DNA from: Opitutia bacterium
GTDB taxonomy: Bacteria; Verrucomicrobiota; Verrucomicrobiae; Opitutales; Opitutaceae
Assembly: GCA_947442255.1 (NCBI GenBank)
Contig: CANEVO010000003.1
Span: 1 to 64,000 of the forward strand
DNA length: 64,000 nucleotides
Reading direction: 5' to 3'
Part shown: piece by piece, positions 36,207 through 45,334 of the stretch
How the letters are laid out: the number at the start of each line of letters is the position of its first letter
How positions within the stretch are numbered: position 1 is the stretch's first letter
Notes under the pieces: generated by a model
Told to the model about the DNA's origin: nothing
Seen by the model: only the letters and a program-made list of their open reading frames with translations
Database searches by the model: none
Position numbers and translations under genes: made by a program

Positions 36207-37093
36207 ATGCCCCGCGGGAATTCTTCATCAACGGCAATGACTATGGACTTCCCACGCGCGACGAGCTCGTGGCCTACCGGATCTGGGACAGCCATTTTCA
36301 TGGATTCTATGGTTCGCCGAGCCCGATCCAGCAGTACGAAGAAAATATGTTCTACGTGCGGCGGATGGGAATCGAACGCTCCGTTTCCCTCGAAATCGGC
36401 GGCACGCTGGACACGCCGCTGACTCCCTCGCCGCACGAGGCGGAGATCCTCGCGATCGTCGAACGGGACAAGGCGCACCTTTCCGGTATCACTCCCATCC
36501 ATCCCGGCTTTCCCGACGAAAGCTGTGCCAAAATGGAAAAATTGATCCGCAACGGCCCGTGCATTGGCATCAAATACGTCGGCGGCAACTCGACGGGCAC
36601 AACCTGCGATCATCCCAACAACGACCCGATCATCCGTCTGGCCGCCGACCTGAATGCCACCATTTACATCCACACTTGGTTGAAGGCCGGTGGCACGCCC
36701 AATCTGCCGGGGCGAAACAACATGCCGGGCGAAAACACGCCGATGCAAGTGGCGATCCTCGCCCAGCGCTTTCCGAACGTGCAGATGATCTGCGGCCACT
36801 CGGGTGGAGATTGGGAATTGGGCACACGCGCCATCCGACCCTACAAGAATGTCTCGCTCGAATTCGCCGGCTCGGATCCGCACTCCGGCATGGTGGAATA
36901 CGCGATCCGTCAGCTGGGCGTCGATCGGCTGGTCTGGGGCGGGCACGGTCCGAGCCGCAGTTATGCGACCGAAATCGGCAAGGTTTTGGACACCGATATC
37001 TCCCGCGCCGACCGCATGAAGATTTTCGGCGGGAATTTCCGGAAATATGCCGCAGCCATCTTCCGGAAAAAGGGCCTCAAGATCGACGTCTGA
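36207..37093 (+). CDS. Amidohydrolase-2 family protein, paralog C (start disturbed)
   Basis: Close relative of paralog A at 25786-26736. The stretches PREFFIN, YGLPTRDELVAYRIWD, NATIYIHTWLK, QMICGHSGGDWELG and VWGGHGPSRSYATE are shared and most of the C-terminal half is identical by eye. It lacks an 18-residue insert of A near residue 80. The conserved frame has no ATG, GTG or TTG upstream of the PREFFIN region; the first usable start is GTG 36269, which would cut off the H-x-H strand approach. An ATG at 36207, one base out of frame, gives M-x-PREFF if one base were restored, exactly as in A. So the gene probably lost one base after its start codon, or this is a sequence error. Same strand-8 GGHGP as A. 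Confidence 0.78.
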
Positions 37094-37298
37094 GGCCGGC
37101 CGGCACGCGGAATCGCCCGTCGCGAACACGTGATGTCGGGAGTTTTCGCCTCGCGGATCCACGGGTTCCGGCGACTCGCCGCGCTCTCCGTCCTTTCATC
37201 CGCCCGCCGGATTCGCCGGAAAAAACGCGAATCCACCGCCCGCAACGACGCCGCGCTTGCCGCCGCTCCCCACCCGCCCTAGGCATGGCCCCCACTTC

Positions 37299-38081
37299 AT
37301 GCCCACTACGGTCTTTACCATTGCGAATCAAAAAGGTGGCGTCGGCAAAACCACCACCGCCGTAAACCTCGCCGCGGCCCTGGCGGAGAAAAAAATCCGC
37401 ACTCTGCTCATCGATCTCGATCCCCAGGCGAATGCCACCAGCGCCCTTGGGATCCAAAAGCAGGCCGGCCGGAGCTTGTATGGTCCCCTGCGCGGGGAGG
37501 GCACGGCGGTCGAGATGATCACGCCCACGGCCTACGAGCATCTCGCCCTCATCCCCAGCGAGGAGGACCTCGCCGCCGCCGAAATCGAGCTGGCCCAGAT
37601 GGAAAACTATCTCGGCAAACTCCGGGCCGTGCTCGCAACGCTGCGCGCCTCGAACGGCTTTCGCGCCATCATCATCGACTGCCCGCCCGCGCTGGGCATG
37701 CTGTCGATGAACAGCCTCGCCGCCGCCGATTTCCTGCTGATCGCCCTGCAGTGCGAATACCTGGCCCTCGAGGGACTCGGCCAGATTCTCCGTACCGTGG
37801 AGCGATTGAAGAACGCCCACGTCAACGACAACCTCGAACTCGGCGGCATCGTGATGACGATGTTCGATCTGCGCACCAATCTCTCCCGCCAAGTGGTCGA
37901 CGAGGTGAAGCAGCACTTGCCCGACAAGATCTTCGCCTCCGTCATTCCCCGCACGGTGCGGCTCAGCGAGGCGCCGAGTTTCGGCAAGACGATCTTCGCC
38001 TACGATCCGTCGAATCCGGGTGCCACCGCCTACCGCAATCTCGCGCGGGAAGTCATCGAGCGTTTCGGCCTGAAAACCTGA
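37299..38081 (+). CDS. ParA/Soj-family ATPase
   Basis: A 260-residue deviant-Walker ATPase. It starts PTTVFTIANQKGGVGKTTTA, with the Walker A lysine pair (residues 11-17), LLIDLDPQANATSALG (A-prime) and IIIDCPPALGMLSMNSLAAA (Walker B). The C-terminal ASVIPRTVRLSEAPSFGKTI is the chromosome-partition ParA/Soj signature. The frame opens further upstream, but ATG 37299 is the family start. ParB usually follows immediately; here an ABC-2 permease gene follows instead and no parB or parS-like site was seen in the window. It could be the chromosomal ParA split from ParB, or an orphan positioning ATPase. Confidence 0.88.
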   Translation: MPTTVFTIANQKGGVGKTTTAVNLAAALAEKKIRTLLIDLDPQANATSALGIQKQAGRSLYGPLRGEGTAVEMITPTAYEHLALIPSEEDLAAAEIELAQMENYLGKLRAVLATLRASNGFRAIIIDCPPALGMLSMNSLAAADFLLIALQCEYLALEGLGQILRTVERLKNAHVNDNLELGGIVMTMFDLRTNLSRQVVDEVKQHLPDKIFASVIPRTVRLSEAPSFGKTIFAYDPSNPGATAYRNLAREVIERFGLKT

Positions 38082-38175
38082 AGCGAGTTCCAGGTGGGGT
38101 GGCGAGCATCATGGCGCCGGGCGTGAGCTGTGCGCTTGCACTACGCGCTACCCGCTACTCACTACTTCCTGCCTC

Positions 38176-38985
38176 GTGCTCGCCGCCTTCAACAAATACC
38201 GGCACGCCTTTCTCATCGGGCTGCAAAGCAACCTCGTCTACCGCTGGAACTTTCTGGTCCGCGGCTTTTTTTCGTTTTTCCACCTCGCCGGCGTCTTCAT
38301 CCTCTGGGGAGCGGCGTTCGCCGGCTCGAATCAGATCGGCGGATTCAACCTGAACCAGACGCTGACTTATTTTGTCACGCTGCTGGTCCTCCAGTTCTTC
38401 ATCAGTGCCTTCAACGAGGACTATCAGATCAGCGAGGAAATCCGCAACGGGCTGATCAATCAGTTTCTGCTGAAACCCATCAACTACTTCCTCTATCGTT
38501 TCAGTATTTTCGCCGCGGCCCGGCTGGTTTCCGGGGCGCTCGTTATCCTGCCGCTGCTCGTCGCCCTGCCCTTCCTGATCGATCACCTGTCCTTTCCGTC
38601 CGAGCCGTGGCGCCTGGCGCTCGGTTTGCCGGCCATGGTGCTGTCCGCGCTGATCCAGTTCAGCATCGCCTATTGTTTCGGCCTGCTGACGTTCTGGTTT
38701 CTCGATATCCAAGGCTTCGTGATTCTTTCGATGGCGGTCGAGTCGGTATTGGGCGGGCAGCTTTTTCCCCTCGACCTGCTGCCGGCGTGGCTCTTCCGCG
38801 TCGCGCAGTTTCTGCCCTTCTACTACCAGATGTATTTTCCCGGAGCGATACTCACCGGCCGCCTCGAACAGCCACTCGTATGGCAGGGATTGTTGATCCA
38901 GCTGTTCTGGGTGCTGGCCCTGCTCGTCCTCGGTGAGTTTTTGTGGCGGCGCGGTCTGCGCCGTCATACCGCCGTCGGCGGCTGA
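38176..38985 (+). CDS. ABC-2-type transporter permease 1
   Basis: A 269-residue membrane protein with about six hydrophobic helices (for example FSFFHLAGVFILWGAAFA; LVILPLLVALPFLI; ALLVLGEFLW). The start GTG 38176 gives MLAAFNKYRHAFLIGLQSNL. It belongs to the ABC-2 subfamily in which two permeases are encoded in tandem after an ATP-binding subunit. The partner permease begins 5 bases after its stop. The expected ATPase gene is not upstream, where the ParA-like gene lies, so it must be elsewhere. Substrate unknown. Confidence 0.85.
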   Translation: MLAAFNKYRHAFLIGLQSNLVYRWNFLVRGFFSFFHLAGVFILWGAAFAGSNQIGGFNLNQTLTYFVTLLVLQFFISAFNEDYQISEEIRNGLINQFLLKPINYFLYRFSIFAAARLVSGALVILPLLVALPFLIDHLSFPSEPWRLALGLPAMVLSALIQFSIAYCFGLLTFWFLDIQGFVILSMAVESVLGGQLFPLDLLPAWLFRVAQFLPFYYQMYFPGAILTGRLEQPLVWQGLLIQLFWVLALLVLGEFLWRRGLRRHTAVGG

Positions 38986-38990
38986 ACCCC

Positions 38991-39779
38991 ATGCTCCACT
39001 ACCTGCGAATCTGGTTCGCCTCGGCGCGCTATTCCATCATCCGGACGCTGATGTTCCGGGGCGATTTTTTCGTCTGGTCGCTGGTCGAGCTTTTCTGGAT
39101 GGGCGTGAACCTGCTGCTCATCTCGGTGATTTACCGGCACACCGATACCATCGCCGGCTGGAATAAATATCAGATGCTGCTGCTCGTCGGCACCTCCATG
39201 CTGATCCAGCGCTTCCTCATGGGATTTTTCTGGAGCAGTATTTTCGAGCTGGGCCGCAACGTCCGCAGCGGCAACTTCGACTTCTTCCTCGCGCAGCCGG
39301 GCAACGTCATGTTCATGGCGACGACCCGCAAGCTGGATCCCGACGGGCTGATTAATTCCGTGGTCGCCGGTGGCGTGGTGCTCTACGCCGTGCACCAGCT
39401 CGGCCTCCACCCCGGTTTCCTCGACGTCGTTTTGTATCTCGGCATGGTGCTGTGCGGGCTCGCGATCCACTACAGCATTCTGGTCATGTCGATCTCGATG
39501 GTCTTCTGGCTGACCAGCGCGCAGGGCGTCGAGGGCGCCTACTTCACCCTGACGGAATTCTCGCGCCTGCCCCGCGAGGCGTTCAAGGGGGTCGCCGATC
39601 TCCTCTTCGTCTGGCTGCTGCCCGTCGTCGTCATCAGCAACGCCCCCGCCCGCACCCTTCTGCACGGTTTCGAGTGGCAATGGGCCCTGTGGATATTCGT
39701 CCTTGCCGTCCTTTGGTTTGGCCTCGCGGTCCTGGTTTTTTACCGGGGGCTGCGGCGCTATGCCAGCGCGAGCTCATGA
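38991..39779 (+). CDS. ABC-2-type transporter permease 2
   Basis: A 262-residue permease, six hydrophobic helices, with the loop RNVRSGNFDFFLAQPGNVMF that mirrors EIRNGLINQFLLKPINYFLY of permease 1. That short loop (R-N-G-x-x-(N/D)-x-x-L-x-(K/Q)-P) is the mark of this ABC-2 type. The start is ATG 38991. Its TGA stop overlaps the start codon of rnc (ATGA), so the two are translationally coupled. Confidence 0.85.
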   Translation: MLHYLRIWFASARYSIIRTLMFRGDFFVWSLVELFWMGVNLLLISVIYRHTDTIAGWNKYQMLLLVGTSMLIQRFLMGFFWSSIFELGRNVRSGNFDFFLAQPGNVMFMATTRKLDPDGLINSVVAGGVVLYAVHQLGLHPGFLDVVLYLGMVLCGLAIHYSILVMSISMVFWLTSAQGVEGAYFTLTEFSRLPREAFKGVADLLFVWLLPVVVISNAPARTLLHGFEWQWALWIFVLAVLWFGLAVLVFYRGLRRYASASS

Positions 39780-40468
39780 GCGACCAACTCGCGCAGTTTC
39801 AGAGCCGTCTCGGCCACGTCTTCCATGACCGGAGACTGCTCGAACGTGCCGTCACGCACCTTTCCTACCTGCAGGATCACCCCGGCACCCGGGAGAGCAA
39901 CCAGCGTCTAGAGTTTCTCGGCGATGCCGTGCTGCAGATTCTCCTCGCCGAGGAACTGTACCGGCTGTTCCCGGACGACCGCGAGGGCCTGCTCAGCAAA
40001 CGGCGCGCCCTCCTCGTCAACGGCACCATGCTGGCAACCCTTGCGCGCGAGACCGGCCTCGATCTTTGCCTGCGCCTGGGCGCCAGCGAGGAATCGACCG
40101 GCGGCCGAAACCGCACCTCGTCCCTCGGGGATGCCCTCGAAGCCGTCGTGGGCGCGGTTTATCTCGACGGCGGTTTCGAGCGCACGCGCGAGATGGTACG
40201 CGGCATCTATGGGAACCTGCCATCCCGGCTTGCGCCCATGGAAAACGACGCCAACCCGAAAGGGCGCCTGCAGGAACTCGTCCAACCGGATCACGGCAAC
40301 AGCGCCTTGCGCTACGAGGTGGTCGCGACCGCCGGCGAAGACCATGCCCGGGAATTCGACGTCGTGGTTTACCTGCTTGATCGCCCGGTCGGGACAGGGC
40401 GCGGCCCTTCCAAGAAGCTCGCCGAGGAGGCCGCGGCCCGGGAGGCGCTGGAAACTCTCCGCACCTGA
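39776..40468 (+). CDS. rnc: Ribonuclease III
   Basis: Cuts double-stranded RNA in rRNA and mRNA processing. The 230-residue product has the RNase III signature NQRLEFLGDAVLQILLAEEL, with second acidic cluster GDALEAVVGAVYLDGGFE, and a C-terminal double-stranded RNA-binding domain (about 155-228: NPKGRLQELVQPDH, then GRGPSKKLAEEAAAREALE). The start overlaps the stop of permease 2 by four bases. No era follows, unlike in many bacteria. Confidence 0.95.
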   Translation: MSDQLAQFQSRLGHVFHDRRLLERAVTHLSYLQDHPGTRESNQRLEFLGDAVLQILLAEELYRLFPDDREGLLSKRRALLVNGTMLATLARETGLDLCLRLGASEESTGGRNRTSSLGDALEAVVGAVYLDGGFERTREMVRGIYGNLPSRLAPMENDANPKGRLQELVQPDHGNSALRYEVVATAGEDHAREFDVVVYLLDRPVGTGRGPSKKLAEEAAAREALETLRT

Positions 40469-40803
40469 TCTCGGCCAATCCGCGAATCCGCGGACAACCC
40501 GTCCGGCGCAGGCCGCCCGCTGGCGGGCGCGGGTTAACAACGCTCGCCGCCGCGTTGACCCAAGGGCGAATGCATTGCGTGGCTCGGGCAGGAAAACTTC
40601 CGCGGCCCCGCCGGCGGTTTCGGATGCCCCGGACTTCACTCGGAACGCCCTTGGTACCAAAACCAAGCCCCGAGACCAACGTTGCCCACCACGTTCGATG
40701 CTGCTTCCGTTCCTCCCCTCATTCATTTCCCACGGCGTTGCCTTGGCCGATCGACTGGTCCCCTCTTGCGGGGCACGGAACTTCTCGACGAACTTTTGCC
40801 TTC
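40469..40803. other. Intergenic region between rnc and mfd
   Basis: About 335 bases. The mfd frame is open through it but shows no similarity. It holds a possible rnc terminator (40514-40529) and short direct and inverted runs of the ATCCGCG kind at 40487-40500, like those in the larger palindromic repeats elsewhere in the window. No mfd promoter was recognised. Confidence 0.4.
40514..40529 (+). terminator. Possible terminator of the permease-rnc operon
   Basis: CGCCCGC and GCGGGCG with a minimal loop, 46 bases beyond the rnc stop. A T-run is lacking. Confidence 0.3.
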
Positions 40804-43800
40804 ATGTCCGACGTAATCGCACCATCGCGTCACAAGCTCACGGGGGTCTGCCCCCCGGCCCGCGGCGCCGTGGTCGCCGAACTCTGCCGCGCGCATCCGG
40901 CTCCGGTCTGGCTTATCGTCACGGAAAACCTCAAGGCGGCCGAACACCTGACCGACGACGTCGCATTTTTTCACGCCGCGCTGGGACTGCCCCGGGCCCA
41001 GCGGGCCCTCGTCTTTCCCGAATCGATCCAGGACAGCCGCGACATGAGGGAGGCCTTCGCCGCCTCCAGCGACCGCCTGACGGTCCTTTCCTGCCTTCGC
41101 GCCATCCGCAGCCTGAGTTCGACGCCCGACACTCTGGTCGTGGTGACCACGCCCGCCGCCCTGCTCCAGCCGGTGCCCGCGCTCGAGGAATTCTCCCGGC
41201 GCGAACTCGTCCTCACCCGCGGAACTGCCCAATCGTTTCAAGGCCTGCTCGAGCAGTTGCAGCAGCTCGATTACGACTCCGAGGCCGTCTGTGAGGCCCC
41301 GGGGCACTACGCCATCCGCGGCGGGATCATCGACGTCTATCCGGTCACCGCGAACGCGCCCTACCGGCTCGACTTTTTCGGCGATGAACTCGAATCCATC
41401 CGGGAATTCGATCCCGTCACCCAGCGTTCCGGTGCGTCCGTGGAAAGCATCTCACTCGTCGCCTCACCGCGCGTGAAACTGGATCCGGCCAAGGCCGGGA
41501 TCGCCGACTATCTGCCGGCGACGGCGCAACTGATCTTGATCGAGCCGGCCACCCTCGATGCGGAATTCAGCTCCCTGGCGCGGGCGGGAGCAGACGGTTT
41601 ACCTCCCCTGCTCGAAAAATGCGGCGCGGTGTTTGGCCTGAGCGACCTCGACGAAGCCAGTGCTCTCTTCGACGACGGCACGCAGGAAACAACCTGGGAC
41701 ACCGAGAGTCTCGGCCATCACCGGAATTATCCGGACGAAGCCTTGGTGGCACAGGAGCGCCTGCAAGTTGAAGAAGACGCGCGCCATCACTTTCTGCGTC
41801 GCGTCGCGATGTGGCGCAAAGGAGGCTACGACGTCGTGGTCGTCACCTCGAAGGAGGGGGAGGAACAACGCTCACAGGAAATCTTTGCCGCCGACGCCGC
41901 GCTCAAGGGCATCAAGCCTAAGTGGCTGCGCGGGGGATTGAACGAGGGATTCCGCATCACCTTCCGTGGCTCGGCGCGTTTTAGCGGAGGACTGGCGCGC
42001 ACCGCGGGAATGGTCGTCGTCACCGAGACGGAAATCTTCGGACGCCAGCGCCAGCGACGACCGGCCCTCAACGCCCGGGCCATAGCCCAGCGGGCGGCCG
42101 TCGATCAGTTGCTGGACTTTTCGGAATTGGTGGAAGGCGACTTCGTCGTTCACCTGCAACACGGCATCGCCCTCTACCGCGGACTCACCAAGCTCGATAC
42201 CGCGCAAGGGTTGCGCGAGGTCATCTCGCTCGAATTCGACGATCACGTCACCCTGCACGTGCCACTGCAGGAATCGCACCTGATCAGCCGCTACGTGGGC
42301 CTCAGCAAAACCAAGCCGCAACTCGGCCGCATTGGTTCGGGACGCTGGGAAAAAGCGCGTCAGGCGGCGGAACGCGCGACCATCGATCTCGCCGCGGAAT
42401 TACTGCGCATCCACGCCGCGCGGGAAGCCCAGCCGGGGTTTCCGTTTCCGCCGGACAACACCTGGCAAAAGGAATTCGAGGCGTCGTTTCCCTTCACCGA
42501 AACGCGCGACCAGCTTCGTTGTATCGAGGAAACCAAGGTCGACATGGAGCGCACACGGCCGATGGACCGGCTGGTCTGCGGCGACGTCGGCTTCGGCAAG
42601 ACAGAGGTGGCGATCCGCGCCGCCTTCAAGGCGGTCCAGGGCGGCAAACAGGTTGCCGTGCTCGTTCCCACGACCGTTCTCGCCCAGCAGCATTTGAACA
42701 CCTTCCGCGAACGCATGGCCGGTTACCCGGTCGCAGTCGAAATGATCAGCCGCTTCAAGTCGCGCTCCGAGCAGCGGAAAATCGCGGAGGCCACCGCCGC
42801 CGGCCAGGTCGACATTCTCATTGGCACGCACCGCCTCTTGCAGCGCGACATCATTTTCAAGGACATCGGTCTCGTCGTGATCGACGAGGAACAGCGCTTC
42901 GGCGTGAAGCACAAGGAGGTGTTCAAGAAGATGCGCGAGACCGTCGACGTGCTCTCGATGAGCGCGACGCCCATCCCCCGCACCCTTTATATGGCGATGA
43001 CGGGGGCGCGCGACCTGAGCGTGATCGAAACCGCGCCGACCAACCGTCATCCCATCCAGACGATCGTGAAAACCTACGACGAAAAGATCGTCGTGGAAGC
43101 CGTCCGGCACGAGGTCCGGCGCGGCGGTCAGGTGTTTTATCTGCACAACCGCGTGCAAACGATCGATCTCGTGGCCGCCCGGCTGCGCCAGCTTCTGCCC
43201 GAGTTGCATATCGGCGTCGGTCATGGCCAGATGGGTTCGGAGGAACTCGAGGAGGTCATGACCGAATTTGTCGCCGGCCGTTACCAACTGATGGTGTGCA
43301 CTACGATCATCGAGAGCGGCCTCGATATCCCGAACTGCAACACGATCATCATCGAAGGCGCCGATCGTTTCGGCCTCTCCCAACTTTACCAGCTCCGTGG
43401 ACGGGTCGGGCGGTTCAAACACCAGGCCTACGCCTACCTCCTGCTCCATCGCCACACCCGCCTCCTCGAGGTGGCGCGGGCGCGGCTCACCGCCATGCGC
43501 CAGCACAACCAGCTGGGCGCCGGATTCCGGATCGCGATGCGCGACCTCGAATTGCGGGGCGCCGGCAACCTGCTCGGCTCCGAACAAAGCGGCCACATCG
43601 TGGGCGTCGGGTTCGAGCTCTATTGCCAGTTGCTGCGGCAATCGGTGGCGCGGTTGAAAGGCGAGAAGACCGCCGCCACCATTCGCGCCAGCGTCAAACT
43701 GGACTTCGTGTTTGTCGGGGAGACCGGATCGGGCGGGAGCCGGGGCGAGACCGAGGCGGCCCGGGGCCGGCATCGCGACGGTTACACGGCCCTCAAGGAA

Positions 43801-44202
43801 GCGGAAGATCAGCAGGCCATTGAAGTCCCGCGAATTCAGGCCCGGATACCGCCGACCTACCTTGCCGAAACTCGTTTGCGCATCGATTTTTATCGCAAGC
43901 TCGCCCTCGCGGATTCCACCGCGGCATTAAAGCAGGCGGAAACGGACCTGCGCGATCGGTTCGGTAAATTCGGCGACGACGTTCGTGCCTTACTGCTCGT
44001 CACCGAGATTCGTATCCGAGCGGAACAAAAGGGTATTGTTTGCGTCGAAACCGAGTCGAACCGCCTGAAGTGCCTCCGCAACAGCGGTCGGCGCGACGAC
44101 TGGGTGCAGATCGGCACCCGGTTTCCAAGGTTGACCGCCCCCAAGCCCCTCCTACGTTTGAGGGAAATCATCTCCTTTCTGAACAATTTGCCGAACCCAT
44201 GA
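40804..44202 (+). CDS. mfd: Transcription-repair coupling factor
   Basis: Removes RNA polymerase stalled at DNA lesions and recruits UvrA. The 1132-residue protein has the UvrB-like N-terminal modules (IRGGIIDVYPVTANAPYRLD), a CarD-like polymerase-interaction domain (DFVVHLQHGIALYRGLTKLD), a RecG-like translocase with Walker A GDVGFGKTEVAIRAA and Walker B IDEEQRFGVKHKE, motifs SATPIPRTLYMAMTG and ESGLDIPNCNTII, and a C-terminal TRCF domain (about 960 on). ATG 40804 begins MSDVIAPSRHKL. The stop overlaps the start of the SurA-like gene (ATGA at 44199-44202). Confidence 0.96.
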   Translation: MSDVIAPSRHKLTGVCPPARGAVVAELCRAHPAPVWLIVTENLKAAEHLTDDVAFFHAALGLPRAQRALVFPESIQDSRDMREAFAASSDRLTVLSCLRAIRSLSSTPDTLVVVTTPAALLQPVPALEEFSRRELVLTRGTAQSFQGLLEQLQQLDYDSEAVCEAPGHYAIRGGIIDVYPVTANAPYRLDFFGDELESIREFDPVTQRSGASVESISLVASPRVKLDPAKAGIADYLPATAQLILIEPATLDAEFSSLARAGADGLPPLLEKCGAVFGLSDLDEASALFDDGTQETTWDTESLGHHRNYPDEALVAQERLQVEEDARHHFLRRVAMWRKGGYDVVVVTSKEGEEQRSQEIFAADAALKGIKPKWLRGGLNEGFRITFRGSARFSGGLARTAGMVVVTETEIFGRQRQRRPALNARAIAQRAAVDQLLDFSELVEGDFVVHLQHGIALYRGLTKLDTAQGLREVISLEFDDHVTLHVPLQESHLISRYVGLSKTKPQLGRIGSGRWEKARQAAERATIDLAAELLRIHAAREAQPGFPFPPDNTWQKEFEASFPFTETRDQLRCIEETKVDMERTRPMDRLVCGDVGFGKTEVAIRAAFKAVQGGKQVAVLVPTTVLAQQHLNTFRERMAGYPVAVEMISRFKSRSEQRKIAEATAAGQVDILIGTHRLLQRDIIFKDIGLVVIDEEQRFGVKHKEVFKKMRETVDVLSMSATPIPRTLYMAMTGARDLSVIETAPTNRHPIQTIVKTYDEKIVVEAVRHEVRRGGQVFYLHNRVQTIDLVAARLRQLLPELHIGVGHGQMGSEELEEVMTEFVAGRYQLMVCTTIIESGLDIPNCNTIIIEGADRFGLSQLYQLRGRVGRFKHQAYAYLLLHRHTRLLEVARARLTAMRQHNQLGAGFRIAMRDLELRGAGNLLGSEQSGHIVGVGFELYCQLLRQSVARLKGEKTAATIRASVKLDFVFVGETGSGGSRGETEAARGRHRDGYTALKEAEDQQAIEVPRIQARIPPTYLAETRLRIDFYRKLALADSTAALKQAETDLRDRFGKFGDDVRALLLVTEIRIRAEQKGIVCVETESNRLKCLRNSGRRDDWVQIGTRFPRLTAPKPLLRLREIISFLNNLPNP

Positions 44203-45218
44203 TGCTCCGCCGCAGCCTTGCCTCTGTTTTGATCGCCGCCCTGACGAGCGTGGCTCTCGCACAGACTCCTCCGGCCCAGCCTCAGCCCAAGGCCCCGTCC
44301 GCCGCCGAGAATCTGCAGTTGCAGTACGCCAATGGCATTGTGGCCGTGGCCGAGGATAAAATCATCACCGTCGCCGACGTCATGCAGGAAATCGCCCCGC
44401 TGCTCCCGCAGCTCAAGGCCGACGCCCGCAATGACAAGGAATACTACGAGCAATTGGAGCGACTGCAGGATGGCGCCATTCAGGACCTCATTGATCGCGT
44501 TCTGATCATCAAGGAATTCCGTAAGGACGAGAAGCGCCACATTCCCATCAGCTACGTCGACAATGCCATTGCGGACGAGCTCGCCGAGCGGTTCGAGGGC
44601 GATCGCTCCAAGTTCCTGGCTTTCCTTCGCGGGCGGGGCAAAACGATCCGCGAGCACCGCCGGGACAAGGAAGAAGAGATCATTTACCACTACATGCAGG
44701 GCCAGCAGAGGAAGTCGCAGAGCGTGGTCAGCCCGGTCCGGATCGAAACCTACTACAACGAAAACAAGGATCGTTTTTATCGGGAGGACGAAGTGCACCT
44801 CCGCATGATCCAGCTCACCCGCACGGATACCGACACGGATGACGGCCTCAAGCAGCAGGCCGGCCAAATCATTACCCGGTTCAAGGCCGGGGAAAAATTC
44901 GAAGACCTCGCCAAGGAATTCAGCCGGGGCACCAATCGCTCCAAAGGCGGCGACTGGGGCTGGATGCAACGTTCGAGCTTCAAACCCGAGTTCAGCGAAG
45001 CGGCGTTTAATCTCAAGACGGGCGAGGCTTCTACTCCGATCCTCCTGCCCGAGGGATGCTACATTCTCTACGCTGAGGACCGGCACTATGCCGGCATTCA
45101 ACCGCTCGACGAGGTCCGCGAACAAATCGAGCGCGTGCTGATCACGCAGATGACCCGGAGCAGCCAGGAGCGCTGGCTCGAGCGCCTGCGACGCAACGGC
45201 TACGTCAAACACTACTGA
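44199..45218 (+). CDS. Periplasmic peptidyl-prolyl isomerase, SurA/PpiC-like
   Basis: A 339-residue chaperone-type isomerase that likely helps outer-membrane protein folding. Signal peptide: MMLRRSLASVLIAALTSVAL, then AQ. An N-terminal SurA-like helical part (ANGIVAVAEDKIITVADVMQ) is followed by a parvulin domain (about 195-300: EVHLRMIQLTRTDTDT, AGEKFEDLAKEFSRGTNRSK, GGDWGWMQRSSFKPEFSEAA, TPILLPEGCYILYAEDRHYA). One PpiC domain is visible against two in E. coli SurA. It is translationally coupled to mfd. Confidence 0.88.
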   Translation: MMLRRSLASVLIAALTSVALAQTPPAQPQPKAPSAAENLQLQYANGIVAVAEDKIITVADVMQEIAPLLPQLKADARNDKEYYEQLERLQDGAIQDLIDRVLIIKEFRKDEKRHIPISYVDNAIADELAERFEGDRSKFLAFLRGRGKTIREHRRDKEEEIIYHYMQGQQRKSQSVVSPVRIETYYNENKDRFYREDEVHLRMIQLTRTDTDTDDGLKQQAGQIITRFKAGEKFEDLAKEFSRGTNRSKGGDWGWMQRSSFKPEFSEAAFNLKTGEASTPILLPEGCYILYAEDRHYAGIQPLDEVREQIERVLITQMTRSSQERWLERLRRNGYVKHY

Positions 45219-45334
45219 GCCAGGCGATGGCGGCACCTCGCGGCGAGCCATGAGCTGCCGCAACCTCCCCCCGGAGGCTACACGTCATGCACCCGGTGCG
45301 TTGACCTCGGCCGATCCTCTTCTTAAGCACTGGC

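Noticed and set aside
40555..40803. Upstream extension of mfd
   Set aside because: Open frame but without Mfd similarity. Mfd homology begins at Met 40804.
42400..43773. Minus-strand frame opposite mfd
   Set aside because: Antisense of the translocase domain of mfd. No similarity of its own.
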